Shown piece by piece: positions 8,065 through 16,363 of a DNA stretch of 53,111 nt (its first letter is position 1; the number at the start of each line of letters is the position of its first letter). The position numbers and the translations under genes were made by a program. The notes under the pieces were generated by a model, which saw only the letters and a list, made by a program, of their open reading frames with translations, did not search any database and was not told the DNA's origin. The DNA is from Acidiferrobacteraceae bacterium. Lineage in GTDB: Bacteria > Pseudomonadota > Gammaproteobacteria > Arenicellales > UBA868. The stretch covers positions 1-53,111 of the forward strand of contig PBOB01000042.1 of NCBI GenBank assembly GCA_002724185.1, in the 5' to 3' direction.

Positions 8065-9666
8065 GTGAATAAAAGTCGAATCGATGTGTTAATAATTGGG
8101 GCTGGTGCGTCGGGTGCTGCGGTAGCGTGGAGCTTGGCTGACACGCGAATGCGTATAGTTTGTATGGATCAGGGTGAGTGGATGAGCCCAGAGGCGTATC
8201 CAAGCACAGGGCAAGATTGGGAGGCTAGAGGCCTTAGTGACTTCAGCTATAGCCCTAATCAGAGGCGACGAGAAACTGACTATCCGATTAATGATGCAGA
8301 TACACCAATAGCTATCGCGAATTTTAATGGGATAGGAGGAAGCACAGTACTTTATGCAGGTCACTATCCTAGATTGCATCCATCAGACTTTCGTGTAAAG
8401 AGCTTAGATGGTGTTGCCGATGATTGGCCAATATCCTACGAAACGTTAGCTCCATACTATGCAGTAAATGATCGGATGACCGGCGTATCAGGTCTTGCAG
8501 GTGACCCAGCATATCCGAGAAAACAAGTTGCAATGGGCCCCCTTCCGCTTGGTAAGTCAGGCACAGCATTAGCTAAGGGGTTCAATGAGCTCGGTTGGCA
8601 CTGGTGGCCTTCGGATAGTGCAATTGCGACTGATACTTATGATGGTAGATCGGCATGTATAAATTTGGGCGCTTGTGCAAGCGGTTGTGCGCAAGGAGCA
8701 AAAGCGAGTGCGGACATTACTTATTTAGCGCACGCGCGTAGAAATAGAGTAGAGGTTTGGCCGCGATGCCGAGTTCGGGAAATAACCACGAATCGTAGCG
8801 GGATGGCAACAGGCGTTACCTATTTCGATGCCGACGGTATTGAGTGTTATCAGTCAGCAGAGGTCGTTATACTTGCTTGTAATGGGATTGGTACTCCTCG
8901 ACTTCTATTAAATTCTAAATCGACCGCACATCCGGATGGATTGGGAAATAGTAGTGGTTTAATCGGAAAAAATTTTATGTGCCACCCATATGCTGCAATT
9001 TATGGCGTGTTCGACGAGCCACTTGATACATACAAAGGGCCGCATAACAATATCTGGAGCCATCAATTCTACGAAAGTGATCCGTCAAGGGGTTTTGTGC
9101 GCGGCTTCATCTATGAAAGCATACGTGGCTATGGTCCTTTAGGAACTGGTCTTATAGGTACAGCGCTGAGTAGAATTCGTTGGGGTATGAGCCATCACGA
9201 CGATTACAGAAAACTTTTTAATCACACAACATTTCTGCAATCAATATGTGAAGATCTTCCGGATGAAACTAATAGAATTACGCTAGATGACGAACTTACG
9301 GACTCCAATGGGATACCAGCTCCAAAGGTGTTTTACCGCATTAGTAAGAATTCACAACGCATGATCGATTTTTCTATTGATCGTGCTTATGAGGTTTTCA
9401 GAGCAGCAGGCGCAACAGAAATCTTTAGTCGAAATCCTGTTGCTGAAGGAGGTTGGCATCTGCTTGGAACAGCTAGAATGGGTTCGGACCCTAAAGCGTC
9501 TGTTGTTAACGAGTGGGGTCGATCTCACGATGTGAAAAACCTATTCATCGTTGATGGAAGTATTTTTGTGACAAGTGGCGGTGTTAATCCTACTTGCACA
9601 ATTCAAGCGTTGGCTCTTTATATTGCGGATAATATAAAGATGCGCTTAGCTAATCTATTTGACTGA
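8065..9666 (+). CDS. GMC-family FAD-dependent dehydrogenase, large subunit
   Basis: A 533-residue flavoprotein starting at GTG 8065; the frame is closed upstream by TAG 8047-8049. The FAD-binding Rossmann motif is GAGASGAA (about residues 12-19), followed by NGIGGSTVLYAG, typical of GMC enzymes. Near residue 210 is the Cys-rich CINLGACASGCAQGAK segment seen in gluconate-2-dehydrogenase-type members. The C-terminal catalytic region has WHLLGTARMG (catalytic His) and GGVNPTCT (Asn). It oxidises an alcohol or related CH-OH group, probably passing electrons to a quinone or cytochrome rather than oxygen. A small-subunit gene follows after 6 bp. There is no N-terminal signal peptide. The substrate is unknown; choline- or sugar-like compounds are possible. 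Confidence 0.92.
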   Translation: MNKSRIDVLIIGAGASGAAVAWSLADTRMRIVCMDQGEWMSPEAYPSTGQDWEARGLSDFSYSPNQRRRETDYPINDADTPIAIANFNGIGGSTVLYAGHYPRLHPSDFRVKSLDGVADDWPISYETLAPYYAVNDRMTGVSGLAGDPAYPRKQVAMGPLPLGKSGTALAKGFNELGWHWWPSDSAIATDTYDGRSACINLGACASGCAQGAKASADITYLAHARRNRVEVWPRCRVREITTNRSGMATGVTYFDADGIECYQSAEVVILACNGIGTPRLLLNSKSTAHPDGLGNSSGLIGKNFMCHPYAAIYGVFDEPLDTYKGPHNNIWSHQFYESDPSRGFVRGFIYESIRGYGPLGTGLIGTALSRIRWGMSHHDDYRKLFNHTTFLQSICEDLPDETNRITLDDELTDSNGIPAPKVFYRISKNSQRMIDFSIDRAYEVFRAAGATEIFSRNPVAEGGWHLLGTARMGSDPKASVVNEWGRSHDVKNLFIVDGSIFVTSGGVNPTCTIQALALYIADNIKMRLANLFD

Positions 9667-9672
9667 ATTTCA

Positions 9673-10134
9673 ATGTTATCGACAGCAGCAAATACACAAT
9701 TAGACGATACACAGGTCTCACTACTCCGAACTGTTGCTGGAGATATGATACCGTGTAGCGAGCAGTTTCAAGTACCAGGCGCAGACGATGATATGATATT
9801 TAATGAGATTTTAGTAGTAGCTCAGAGGGAATGTGAAAGATTGATCGAAGCATTAAGGTTGCTAGAATTATCCGCGCAAAAAAAGTATAGCGAATCGTTT
9901 ATTTCGCTAAAGAAGAATAGACGTATTGAAATAATCGAGACGGAATTACTAGATTCTAATGCAGAGTGCGGCGTGATAAGGGAATTGATTCTTCAATGTT
10001 ACTATAGAGATGATCGAGTGCTTCGTTCTCTAGGCGTGGAACCTAGGGCGCCTTTTCCTGATGGCTATGATGTTGAAGAGAGCGACTGGAGCCTGCTGGA
10101 GCCAGTGCTTCGCAGAGGAAAGATATATCGTTGA
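9673..10134 (+). CDS. Gluconate 2-dehydrogenase subunit 3-like small subunit
   Basis: A 153-residue protein 6 bp after the GMC dehydrogenase. It resembles the small subunit of membrane gluconate dehydrogenases: LRTVAGDMIP near the N-terminus, PGADDDMIF, and a C-terminal CYYRDDRVLRSLG...PFPDGYDVEE segment. The classical partner carries a twin-arginine signal that exports the complex. Here the N-terminus (MLSTAANTQLDDTQ) has no RR motif and no hydrophobic stretch, so the pair is probably cytoplasmic. The usual cytochrome c subunit is not encoded nearby. Its probable role is to stabilise the large subunit. Confidence 0.75.
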   Translation: MLSTAANTQLDDTQVSLLRTVAGDMIPCSEQFQVPGADDDMIFNEILVVAQRECERLIEALRLLELSAQKKYSESFISLKKNRRIEIIETELLDSNAECGVIRELILQCYYRDDRVLRSLGVEPRAPFPDGYDVEESDWSLLEPVLRRGKIYR

Positions 10135-10166
10135 ATGCACACAACTCATTTAAATGGGTTTAATCT

Positions 10167-12581
10167 ATGAACCAAAGTTATCGAGTAGTTGTTATAGGTG
10201 GAGGCGTTGTAGGGGTCTCGGTCCTATATCACCTTGCAAAAGCAGGTTGGAGCGATGTTTGCCTTATTGAGCGCTCAATATTGACCGCTGGCTCATCTTG
10301 GCATGCTGCTGGTGGAATCCATGCGCTGAATGCGGATCCCAACATGGCTGCCCTTCAGGCCTACACCATTGACTTGCTGTCAGGCATTGAAAGTGAATCT
10401 GGGAAATCTATAGGCCTTCATATGACCGGTGGTGTCTCTGTTGCATCTACATCTGAACGTTGGGAGTGGCTTCAGGCTGCACATAAAACCTATCTGACTA
10501 TTGGGATTGAAGATGTCTATCTATTGACTCCAAAGGAAGTTCAAGACAGATGTCCGATTATGGATACAAGCGATGTATTAGGTGGCTTGTGGGCAGAGCG
10601 CGAGGGCTATGTAGACACAACCGGTACCGTATTAGCCTACGCTGCCGTTGCTAAGGCCCATGGAGCGCATGTCGTTGAAAATAATATGGTTAGGGAATTG
10701 AATCAACGCGTAGATGGCAGTTGGGATGTGATAACCAATCAGGGCGTTACACACGCTGAGCACGTTGTCAACGCGGGAGGTCTTTGGGCTAAGCAAATTG
10801 GCAGAATGGCTGGACTGAACCTGCCACTATCGCCACTTGAGCATCATTATTTTATAACGGAGTCAATTCCGGAAGTAGCATCATTAGGCTCAGAACTTCC
10901 TATGACGGTAGATCTAGAGGGATTTACCTACATGCGGCAAGATCAACAAGGCATTTTGATTGGAATTTATGAGCGGGATTATAAGCATTGGAGCATTGAT
11001 GGTGCGCCATGGGATTATGGCATTGAGTTATTGCAGGAAGATACAGATAGGATTTCAGCGGAGTTAGAAATGGCGTATAGACGTTACCCTGTTTTGGAGC
11101 GTACTGGGGTAAAAAGCTGGGTTAATGGAGCATTTACATTCTCACCGGATGGGAATCCTCTTGTCGGTCCAGTAGCAGCAGTACAGAATTACTGGCTAGC
11201 ATGTGGTGTTATGGCGGGATTTCTACAAGGTGGTGGTGTAGGTAAAACATTGGCTGAATGGATAATCTTTGGCGAAACAGAAGCAGACGCCTGGCCCTTG
11301 GATATAGCGCGCTATGGAGGTTTTGCTTCCAACCGAGAGTACATTCGCCAAACAACTGGTCAATTCTATTCACGTCGATTTGTGATGACATATCCAAACG
11401 AGCAACTCCCGGCAGGGCGGCCACTTAGAAAAGCTCCCGCATATTCTGATATGACAAAAGCTGGAGCACTGTGGGGTAGCAGCTGGGGTCTTGAGGTGCC
11501 ATTAGTTTTTGCAGAGACAGGCTTCATTGAGACGCCAACATTACGCCGCTCTAATGTGTTTCCTTTTGTTTCTGAGGAATGTTTTGCGGTCCGGGAAACC
11601 GTTGGACTGCTTGATATCTCTGGATTTGCTCGCTACGAAATTAGTGGCGCAAGCGCAAGAAATTGGCTAGAAAAGATTGTCGCAGGTCGACTTCCTAAAG
11701 CTGGCAGTGTTCGATTAACACCGCTACTGTCGCCTAGTGGGCGACTAAAGGGAGACTTGACGTTGTTGTCTTGGGGTAATAATAAGTGGTGGCTGATGGG
11801 CTCTTATTATTTGCGCCAATGGCATATGAGATGGTTTCAAGAACATTTAGATCAGGACGTTAGGGTAAACGATATTTCGGATTCAATAGTAGGGTTTGCA
11901 TTGGCTGGCCCGCGTTCACGCGAACTGCTGTCGGAGTTAACCCCAGTATCGCTTAGTAATGAAGATTTCCCCTTTCTAGAGTGCATGGAGATGGATATCG
12001 GGCTGATTCAAGCTAAAGTTGCACGTATTTCTGTATGTGGTGAGCTAGGTTACGAGATTAACTGTACTATGGATGAGCATATTGTGCTTCGTGAATTATT
12101 GCTTGATGTTGGCAAGCATTACGATATACGGGAATTTGGTTATTACGCGATGAACTCTCTACGACTTGAAAAAAGTTTTGGAGTCTGGAGCACAGAATAT
12201 ACCCAGGCCTACACACCAGGAATGACTGGATTAGATCGATGGATAGATTGGGGCCGCGCTAATTTTGTCGGTGCTGAAGCTGCGCTTATTGAACGCGACA
12301 GGAATCCTTCTAGTAAGCTTTTGGTTACGCTCGAGATCGATAGCCGAGATGCTGACACATATGGTTACGAGCCCGTTTGGCAAAATAATCACCGGGTTGG
12401 CTTTATTACATCAGGCGGATTTGGGCATGCAGTTGGGAAGAGTCTTGGGTTAGCATTAGTAAACCGAGATGTTTTAGGTTCAGATATACCACTTGAGGTA
12501 GATGTAATTGGATCACGTGTTGGAGCTATACTTATTGATGATGCCCCATGGGACCCTACAGGAAGCCGAATGCGGAGCTAG
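10167..12581 (+). CDS. Dimethylglycine/sarcosine dehydrogenase-like FAD-GcvT fusion enzyme
   Basis: An 804-residue protein with the two-domain layout of dimethylglycine dehydrogenase: an N-terminal DAO-type FAD domain (GGGVVGVSVL at residues 11-20, FTYMRQDQQG near 250) and a C-terminal GcvT-like folate domain (from about 420, with FALAGPRSRELL and GELGYEIN). SSWHAAGG contains His46 at the position that carries covalent 8-alpha-histidyl-FAD in this family. The enzyme oxidatively demethylates an N-methyl glycine derivative and passes the C1 unit to tetrahydrofolate as methylene-THF. It would act downstream of a betaine demethylation such as that proposed for the MttB-like protein. The length matches the family (about 800-860 residues). 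Confidence 0.92.
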   Translation: MNQSYRVVVIGGGVVGVSVLYHLAKAGWSDVCLIERSILTAGSSWHAAGGIHALNADPNMAALQAYTIDLLSGIESESGKSIGLHMTGGVSVASTSERWEWLQAAHKTYLTIGIEDVYLLTPKEVQDRCPIMDTSDVLGGLWAEREGYVDTTGTVLAYAAVAKAHGAHVVENNMVRELNQRVDGSWDVITNQGVTHAEHVVNAGGLWAKQIGRMAGLNLPLSPLEHHYFITESIPEVASLGSELPMTVDLEGFTYMRQDQQGILIGIYERDYKHWSIDGAPWDYGIELLQEDTDRISAELEMAYRRYPVLERTGVKSWVNGAFTFSPDGNPLVGPVAAVQNYWLACGVMAGFLQGGGVGKTLAEWIIFGETEADAWPLDIARYGGFASNREYIRQTTGQFYSRRFVMTYPNEQLPAGRPLRKAPAYSDMTKAGALWGSSWGLEVPLVFAETGFIETPTLRRSNVFPFVSEECFAVRETVGLLDISGFARYEISGASARNWLEKIVAGRLPKAGSVRLTPLLSPSGRLKGDLTLLSWGNNKWWLMGSYYLRQWHMRWFQEHLDQDVRVNDISDSIVGFALAGPRSRELLSELTPVSLSNEDFPFLECMEMDIGLIQAKVARISVCGELGYEINCTMDEHIVLRELLLDVGKHYDIREFGYYAMNSLRLEKSFGVWSTEYTQAYTPGMTGLDRWIDWGRANFVGAEAALIERDRNPSSKLLVTLEIDSRDADTYGYEPVWQNNHRVGFITSGGFGHAVGKSLGLALVNRDVLGSDIPLEVDVIGSRVGAILIDDAPWDPTGSRMRS

Positions 12582-12602
12582 GTTAGTCATATTCCAGTAA
12601 AT

Positions 12603-12779
12603 ATGGGCAAAATATATAATCCATGCAACGACATCTGTATATATACAGGACCCAAAGGGTGGTGTATTGGCTGTGGGCGGACTCGGGCCGAGAGCAGACA
12701 GTGGGAGCGATTACAGCCATACGCTAGGCAACGCATATTGCAGCAACTAAAGAGGCGATTAGCGAAGATCGATAATTAA
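12603..12779 (+). CDS. DUF1289 small Cys-rich protein
   Basis: A 58-residue protein: ATG 12603 to TAA 12777-12779. It shows the DUF1289 pattern NPCNDICIY, then WCIGCGRTRAE and a Trp a few residues on; the four cysteines (residues 8, 12, 21 and 24) would suit a small metal or Fe-S site. Function is unknown across the family. It lies 21 bp after the DMGDH-like gene and 2 bp before the next ORF, so all three are probably co-transcribed. Confidence 0.85.
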   Translation: MGKIYNPCNDICIYTGPKGWCIGCGRTRAESRQWERLQPYARQRILQQLKRRLAKIDN

Positions 12780-12781
12780 TT

Positions 12782-13228
12782 ATGAGAGATTTCAAGATGG
12801 TCTTCCGAGATTTGCAGGAACATATAGAAAAGGCACGTTGGTTCCACGATGGTTGGGAAATCTACAATCGAGGTGTATACCTTCAGTTGGCCAAAGAAAA
12901 TTGGTTTAATCATAACCAGGGCGGCATTCATTTTGAGACGTATATTGAGCGCCCCCAAATTCAACTTGGTCTTGTGCCTATTCATCTGCATGCAGAAGAC
13001 GATGTGCCACATCAGGCAGTATTTGTTGAGCGATTCCTGGAGCAAGAGAGCGTTCGATTGAGTCGCTGGAAGGGTTATGAAGTAGTCGGGGGGGGTTATA
13101 GCATCTGCAAGCGCAATATCCCAATAAAGACGAAGCAACTAGCCAATAGATTATTTGAAGAGATAAATAGGCTTAGAGAGTTCGAAGACACAATCGATAC
13201 GTTGGTAAGCGACATCTGTCGCGCTTAG
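12782..13228 (+). CDS. Hypothetical protein
   Basis: A 148-residue protein beginning 2 bp after the DUF1289 stop codon. I do not recognise a named family. Visible features are an amphipathic N-terminal helix, a central segment rich in His and acidic residues (HFETYIERPQ, IHLHAEDDVPHQAVFVERF), a Gly-rich turn VVGGGYS and a charged C-terminal helix. There is no signal peptide or membrane segment. The tight spacing with DUF1289 supports a real gene, and its position between DMGDH-like and HD-domain genes suggests a cytoplasmic role in the same operon. Confidence 0.65.
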   Translation: MRDFKMVFRDLQEHIEKARWFHDGWEIYNRGVYLQLAKENWFNHNQGGIHFETYIERPQIQLGLVPIHLHAEDDVPHQAVFVERFLEQESVRLSRWKGYEVVGGGYSICKRNIPIKTKQLANRLFEEINRLREFEDTIDTLVSDICRA

Positions 13229-13363
13229 CCAAATTTCAGGTTGAAGAGATGACTATGAGTTTATAGAAAACTTGAAACATAGGTTTTTAGCGCGGCGGGC
13301 GCTACTCGTACCGTTGCTATCTTTGTAATTACCTAACTATGATTCACTTAATGGAGAAGAGAT

Positions 13364-13924
13364 ATGGCCGTAGCTCGCGCTAAATATATTAGTATGGATA
13401 TGAGTACTGCTGAAGACTGGCAGAAGTATCGTGCTAACGAAGGTGATAGGCGTCGAGCACAGGCTTTACGTCTTACAGCTATGCTTAAAGATCTCAGGCA
13501 CGCTGATGATACTGCGCCAATCGACACATTCTCTCATTCACTCCAGTCAGCGACTTTAGCGTATCGGGACGGAAGAGATGATGAGACCGTGTTCATGACA
13601 TTATTCCATGATATTGGAACCTTAGTGTCGGATGACGCCCACGCGGATGTATCGGCTGCAATTTTGAAACCATATTTATCGGAAAAAAATTACTGGATTG
13701 TTAAGCATCATGGGATATTTCAAGGATATTATTATTTCCAATATTTTGATGAAAATCGAAATATGAGGGATGAATATAGCCATAGCCCACACTACGATGA
13801 GTGTATTGCCTGGTGCGATAAATATGATCAGCGAGCGTTTTCATCGCAGTATATTAGTAAGCCGCTAGACTTTTTTCAGCCACTAATCGATAAAATATTG
13901 CTTGGTGGATTTGATAGGATTTAA
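13364..13924 (+). CDS. HD-domain protein, PhnZ/TmpB-like (candidate mixed-valence diiron oxygenase)
   Basis: A 186-residue HD-domain protein starting at ATG 13364 behind GGAGAAG. Candidate metal ligands follow the PhnZ/TmpB order: His58 (FSHSLQSA), His82-Asp83 (FHDIG), His93 (DAHAD), His115/His116 (VKHHGIFQGYY) and Asp155 (CDKYDQRAF). PhnZ and TmpB are not hydrolases; they use a mixed-valence diiron site and oxygen to cleave alpha-hydroxylated phosphonates. By analogy this protein may oxidatively cleave a hydroxylated methylated compound, but a phosphohydrolase role cannot be excluded. Its stop codon TAA overlaps the ATG of the next gene by one base (TAATG at 13922-13926), indicating translational coupling. 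Confidence 0.8.
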   Translation: MAVARAKYISMDMSTAEDWQKYRANEGDRRRAQALRLTAMLKDLRHADDTAPIDTFSHSLQSATLAYRDGRDDETVFMTLFHDIGTLVSDDAHADVSAAILKPYLSEKNYWIVKHHGIFQGYYYFQYFDENRNMRDEYSHSPHYDECIAWCDKYDQRAFSSQYISKPLDFFQPLIDKILLGGFDRI

Positions 13925-14823
13925 TGATGACTCGCTACGAAAAGCTTATGGAGCGTATAGACAACGGTGAATTTATTCTTATCGATGGCGCCACTGGCAC
14001 GGAAATGGAGCGCCGTGGAGTACCGAAGTTAGAGCACGCGTGGAATGGCGGGGGCGCAATAAGCGATCCAGAGATACTGCATTCGGTCCATTCGGACTAT
14101 ATACAGGCTGGTGCCGATATTATTATTACCAATACATTTGCTACGTTAAAAAGTGCGTTGCAAGATGCACGTTGTGGCGAGCAATTTGAGCGATATAATC
14201 GCCGAGCAGTTGAGATAGCTAATGACGCTCGCGAGACAGCTGGAAAGGATGATGTAGTTATTGCTGGCAGCATTAGCCATTGGTCGTGGTCATCTAGGAA
14301 CGTGCCTATAAAAGAGTTATGTGCAAACGCTAGCGAACAAGCAATAATTATGAAATTAGCAGGTGTAGATATTATTATGCTTGAAATGATGAGCGAAATT
14401 GGTTCAATGACCGCGGTACTAGATGGCGCAGAAAAGTCGGGCCTGCCTATTTGGGTGGGACTTAGCTGTGTGCTGGATTCGAGAGGAACACCAACCTTAT
14501 TGTCGGGCGAGAGTATTGAAGAGGCAATAGAGGTTGTGACGCGTCGAAACGTAGGCGCAGTAAATATTATGCATACTGATGTTGATTGCATTGATGTATG
14601 CTTGGATGTCGTCATGAAATTGTGGGCCAAACCAATTGGTGTATATGCCCATTCTGGTGACTATATAGGAGGTGATTGGGTCTTTAGCACAGTGATTAAC
14701 GTAATAGATTACGTAGAGGTAGCTAAGCGATGGAAAAGCCGTGGAGTACAGATCATTGGTGGATGTTGTGGCATTGGGCCACGACATATTCAAGCAATTC
14801 ATGAATTGTGCCACGTGCGCTAG
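13924..14823 (+). CDS. Homocysteine S-methyltransferase-family protein lacking the first Zn-binding Cys
   Basis: A 299-residue TIM-barrel protein of the MetH-N/BHMT/MmuM family: ILIDGATGTEMERRG at the N-terminus, ADIIITNTFAT, VVIAGSISHW, and the C-terminal GGCCGIGP with Cys281-Cys282. Family members use three cysteines to bind the Zn that activates a thiol acceptor. The third, normally in an NC motif of the sixth strand, is replaced here by Asn214-Ile215-Met216-His217. Either His217 or another residue completes the site, or the enzyme uses no thiol acceptor. The gene is coupled to the HD-domain gene. It may pass methyl groups released in this region to an acceptor, but homocysteine is not secure as the substrate. 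Confidence 0.87.
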   Translation: MMTRYEKLMERIDNGEFILIDGATGTEMERRGVPKLEHAWNGGGAISDPEILHSVHSDYIQAGADIIITNTFATLKSALQDARCGEQFERYNRRAVEIANDARETAGKDDVVIAGSISHWSWSSRNVPIKELCANASEQAIIMKLAGVDIIMLEMMSEIGSMTAVLDGAEKSGLPIWVGLSCVLDSRGTPTLLSGESIEEAIEVVTRRNVGAVNIMHTDVDCIDVCLDVVMKLWAKPIGVYAHSGDYIGGDWVFSTVINVIDYVEVAKRWKSRGVQIIGGCCGIGPRHIQAIHELCHVR

Positions 14824-14883
14824 TCGGTATGTTTACAAGACGATTATGAGCAAGTTCAATTCTATTGGTGCTCTAGGTATGCT

Positions 14884-16326
14884 ATGACGGACAGTTTATG
14901 GCAGCTCAATGCTACCCAGTTACTGCGAGGAACACAGAGTGGTAAGTTTTCGTGTGAGGACGTGATGATGTCGGTTATCGCACGTATCGATGAACATAAC
15001 CCCGCCCTCAACGCTATAGTCAATAATTGTGCTGATCTAGCTGTAGCCCAGTCAAGGGAGGCAGATAAGGCGATCCGAAGAGGAGACAACTTAGGGCCGC
15101 TCCACGGACTACCGATTACTATAAAAACGAATGTCGATGTAGAAGGTCAACCTACACCAAATGGTATACCGAACAACAAGGACGTAATCGCGACCGAGAA
15201 TTCACCTGTTGTCCAAAACATGCTTGATGCTGGTGGTGTAATCGTTGGGCGAACAAATACACCGGAATTTTCGATGCGTATAACTACAGATAATCCGCTC
15301 CATGGGAGGACGTATAACCCGTGGTGTAGAGATGCATCTCCTGGGGGTTCGTCCGGTGGCGCTGCTGTCGCCGCTGTGGCGGGTTTTGGACCCATTCATC
15401 ACGGCAATGACATCGGTGGCTCGTTACGTTACCCAGCAAGTTTTTGTGGCGCTGTAACACTCAAGCCTACATTTGGAAGGGTGCCAAATTTTGTTGGCTC
15501 TTCCTTGCCTCCAGAGCGAGGGTTCTTAGCGCAATTAATGGGTGTCCAAGGAGCTGTCTGTCGGGAAGTTACCGATCTTAGAATTGCTACTCGAGTAATG
15601 GCTTCTGGTGATCCCCGAGATCCATTTTGGATGCCTGCTCCTTTTTATGGCGATAGACTTAAAGAGCCGATAAGGGTTGGCATTACTAGAGAGTCGTATG
15701 GATATTTAATTGATCAAGACATATTGTCTAGTCTAGACCATGCTGCTGAGCACCTAACAAAGGCCGGTTACTGCGTAGAGGAAATTACGACGCCATCGAT
15801 GGACAGCGCTGCTCGAACCTGGTTTGAGTTACTCGGTACGGAGCTGCAGGCATCTATGATGTCTGATGTTGCACAGTTCGGCAGTCCTGTTATTCAGAAA
15901 ATACTCGGTTGGTACTTTGACATGGTTGAGATAGCCGATGCTGACGCTTATCAAATCGGCATTAAAGAACGTACTGCTGTACTACGTGAATGGAGTCTTC
16001 TGTTAGATAGTTATCCTTTGGTATTAACGCCATTATTTATGCGCGCCACTCCGAGTTGGGATTGTGATGCGCGAAGCTATGATCAATATAAAGATATCTG
16101 TCAGGCAGCGACCTACAGCATTGGAGCAAATTTCTTGTCATTACCAGCGGGTGTAGTCCCAATAGGCCTGGTTAACTCTTTACCTTCGGCTATTCAAATC
16201 ATCGGGCGCCGTTATCGTGAAGATCTAGTATTAGATGCGATGGAAGTTATCGAATCCGAAGTTGGTATCATGGCTCATCAGCTATGGATTAACAATCCTA
16301 CTATGAGCAATAGCACAGCCCAGTAA
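14884..16326 (+). CDS. Amidase-signature family amidase
   Basis: A 480-residue amidase-signature protein. The catalytic triad can be placed: Lys81 (LPITIKTNVD), cis-Ser157 (ASPGGSSGGAA) and nucleophilic Ser180 (DIGGSLRYPA). These enzymes hydrolyse a carboxamide to acid plus ammonia or amine in the cytosol; substrate specificity cannot be read from sequence. It lies 60 bp after the methyltransferase-family gene on the same strand and ends 37 bp before the convergent radical SAM gene. It is only distantly similar to the second amidase of the window (34975-36402), differing in most residues outside the triad. Confidence 0.92.
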   Translation: MTDSLWQLNATQLLRGTQSGKFSCEDVMMSVIARIDEHNPALNAIVNNCADLAVAQSREADKAIRRGDNLGPLHGLPITIKTNVDVEGQPTPNGIPNNKDVIATENSPVVQNMLDAGGVIVGRTNTPEFSMRITTDNPLHGRTYNPWCRDASPGGSSGGAAVAAVAGFGPIHHGNDIGGSLRYPASFCGAVTLKPTFGRVPNFVGSSLPPERGFLAQLMGVQGAVCREVTDLRIATRVMASGDPRDPFWMPAPFYGDRLKEPIRVGITRESYGYLIDQDILSSLDHAAEHLTKAGYCVEEITTPSMDSAARTWFELLGTELQASMMSDVAQFGSPVIQKILGWYFDMVEIADADAYQIGIKERTAVLREWSLLLDSYPLVLTPLFMRATPSWDCDARSYDQYKDICQAATYSIGANFLSLPAGVVPIGLVNSLPSAIQIIGRRYREDLVLDAMEVIESEVGIMAHQLWINNPTMSNSTAQ

Positions 16327-16363
16327 TCTACAATGGTGGGAATTAATGGCAGGGATTCCCGAA

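Noticed and set aside
13288..13304. TAGCGC-GGCGG-GCGCTA hairpin before the HD-domain gene
   Set aside because: A perfect 6-bp stem but with no U-tract on either strand and no clear promoter relation; not enough to call a terminator or operator.
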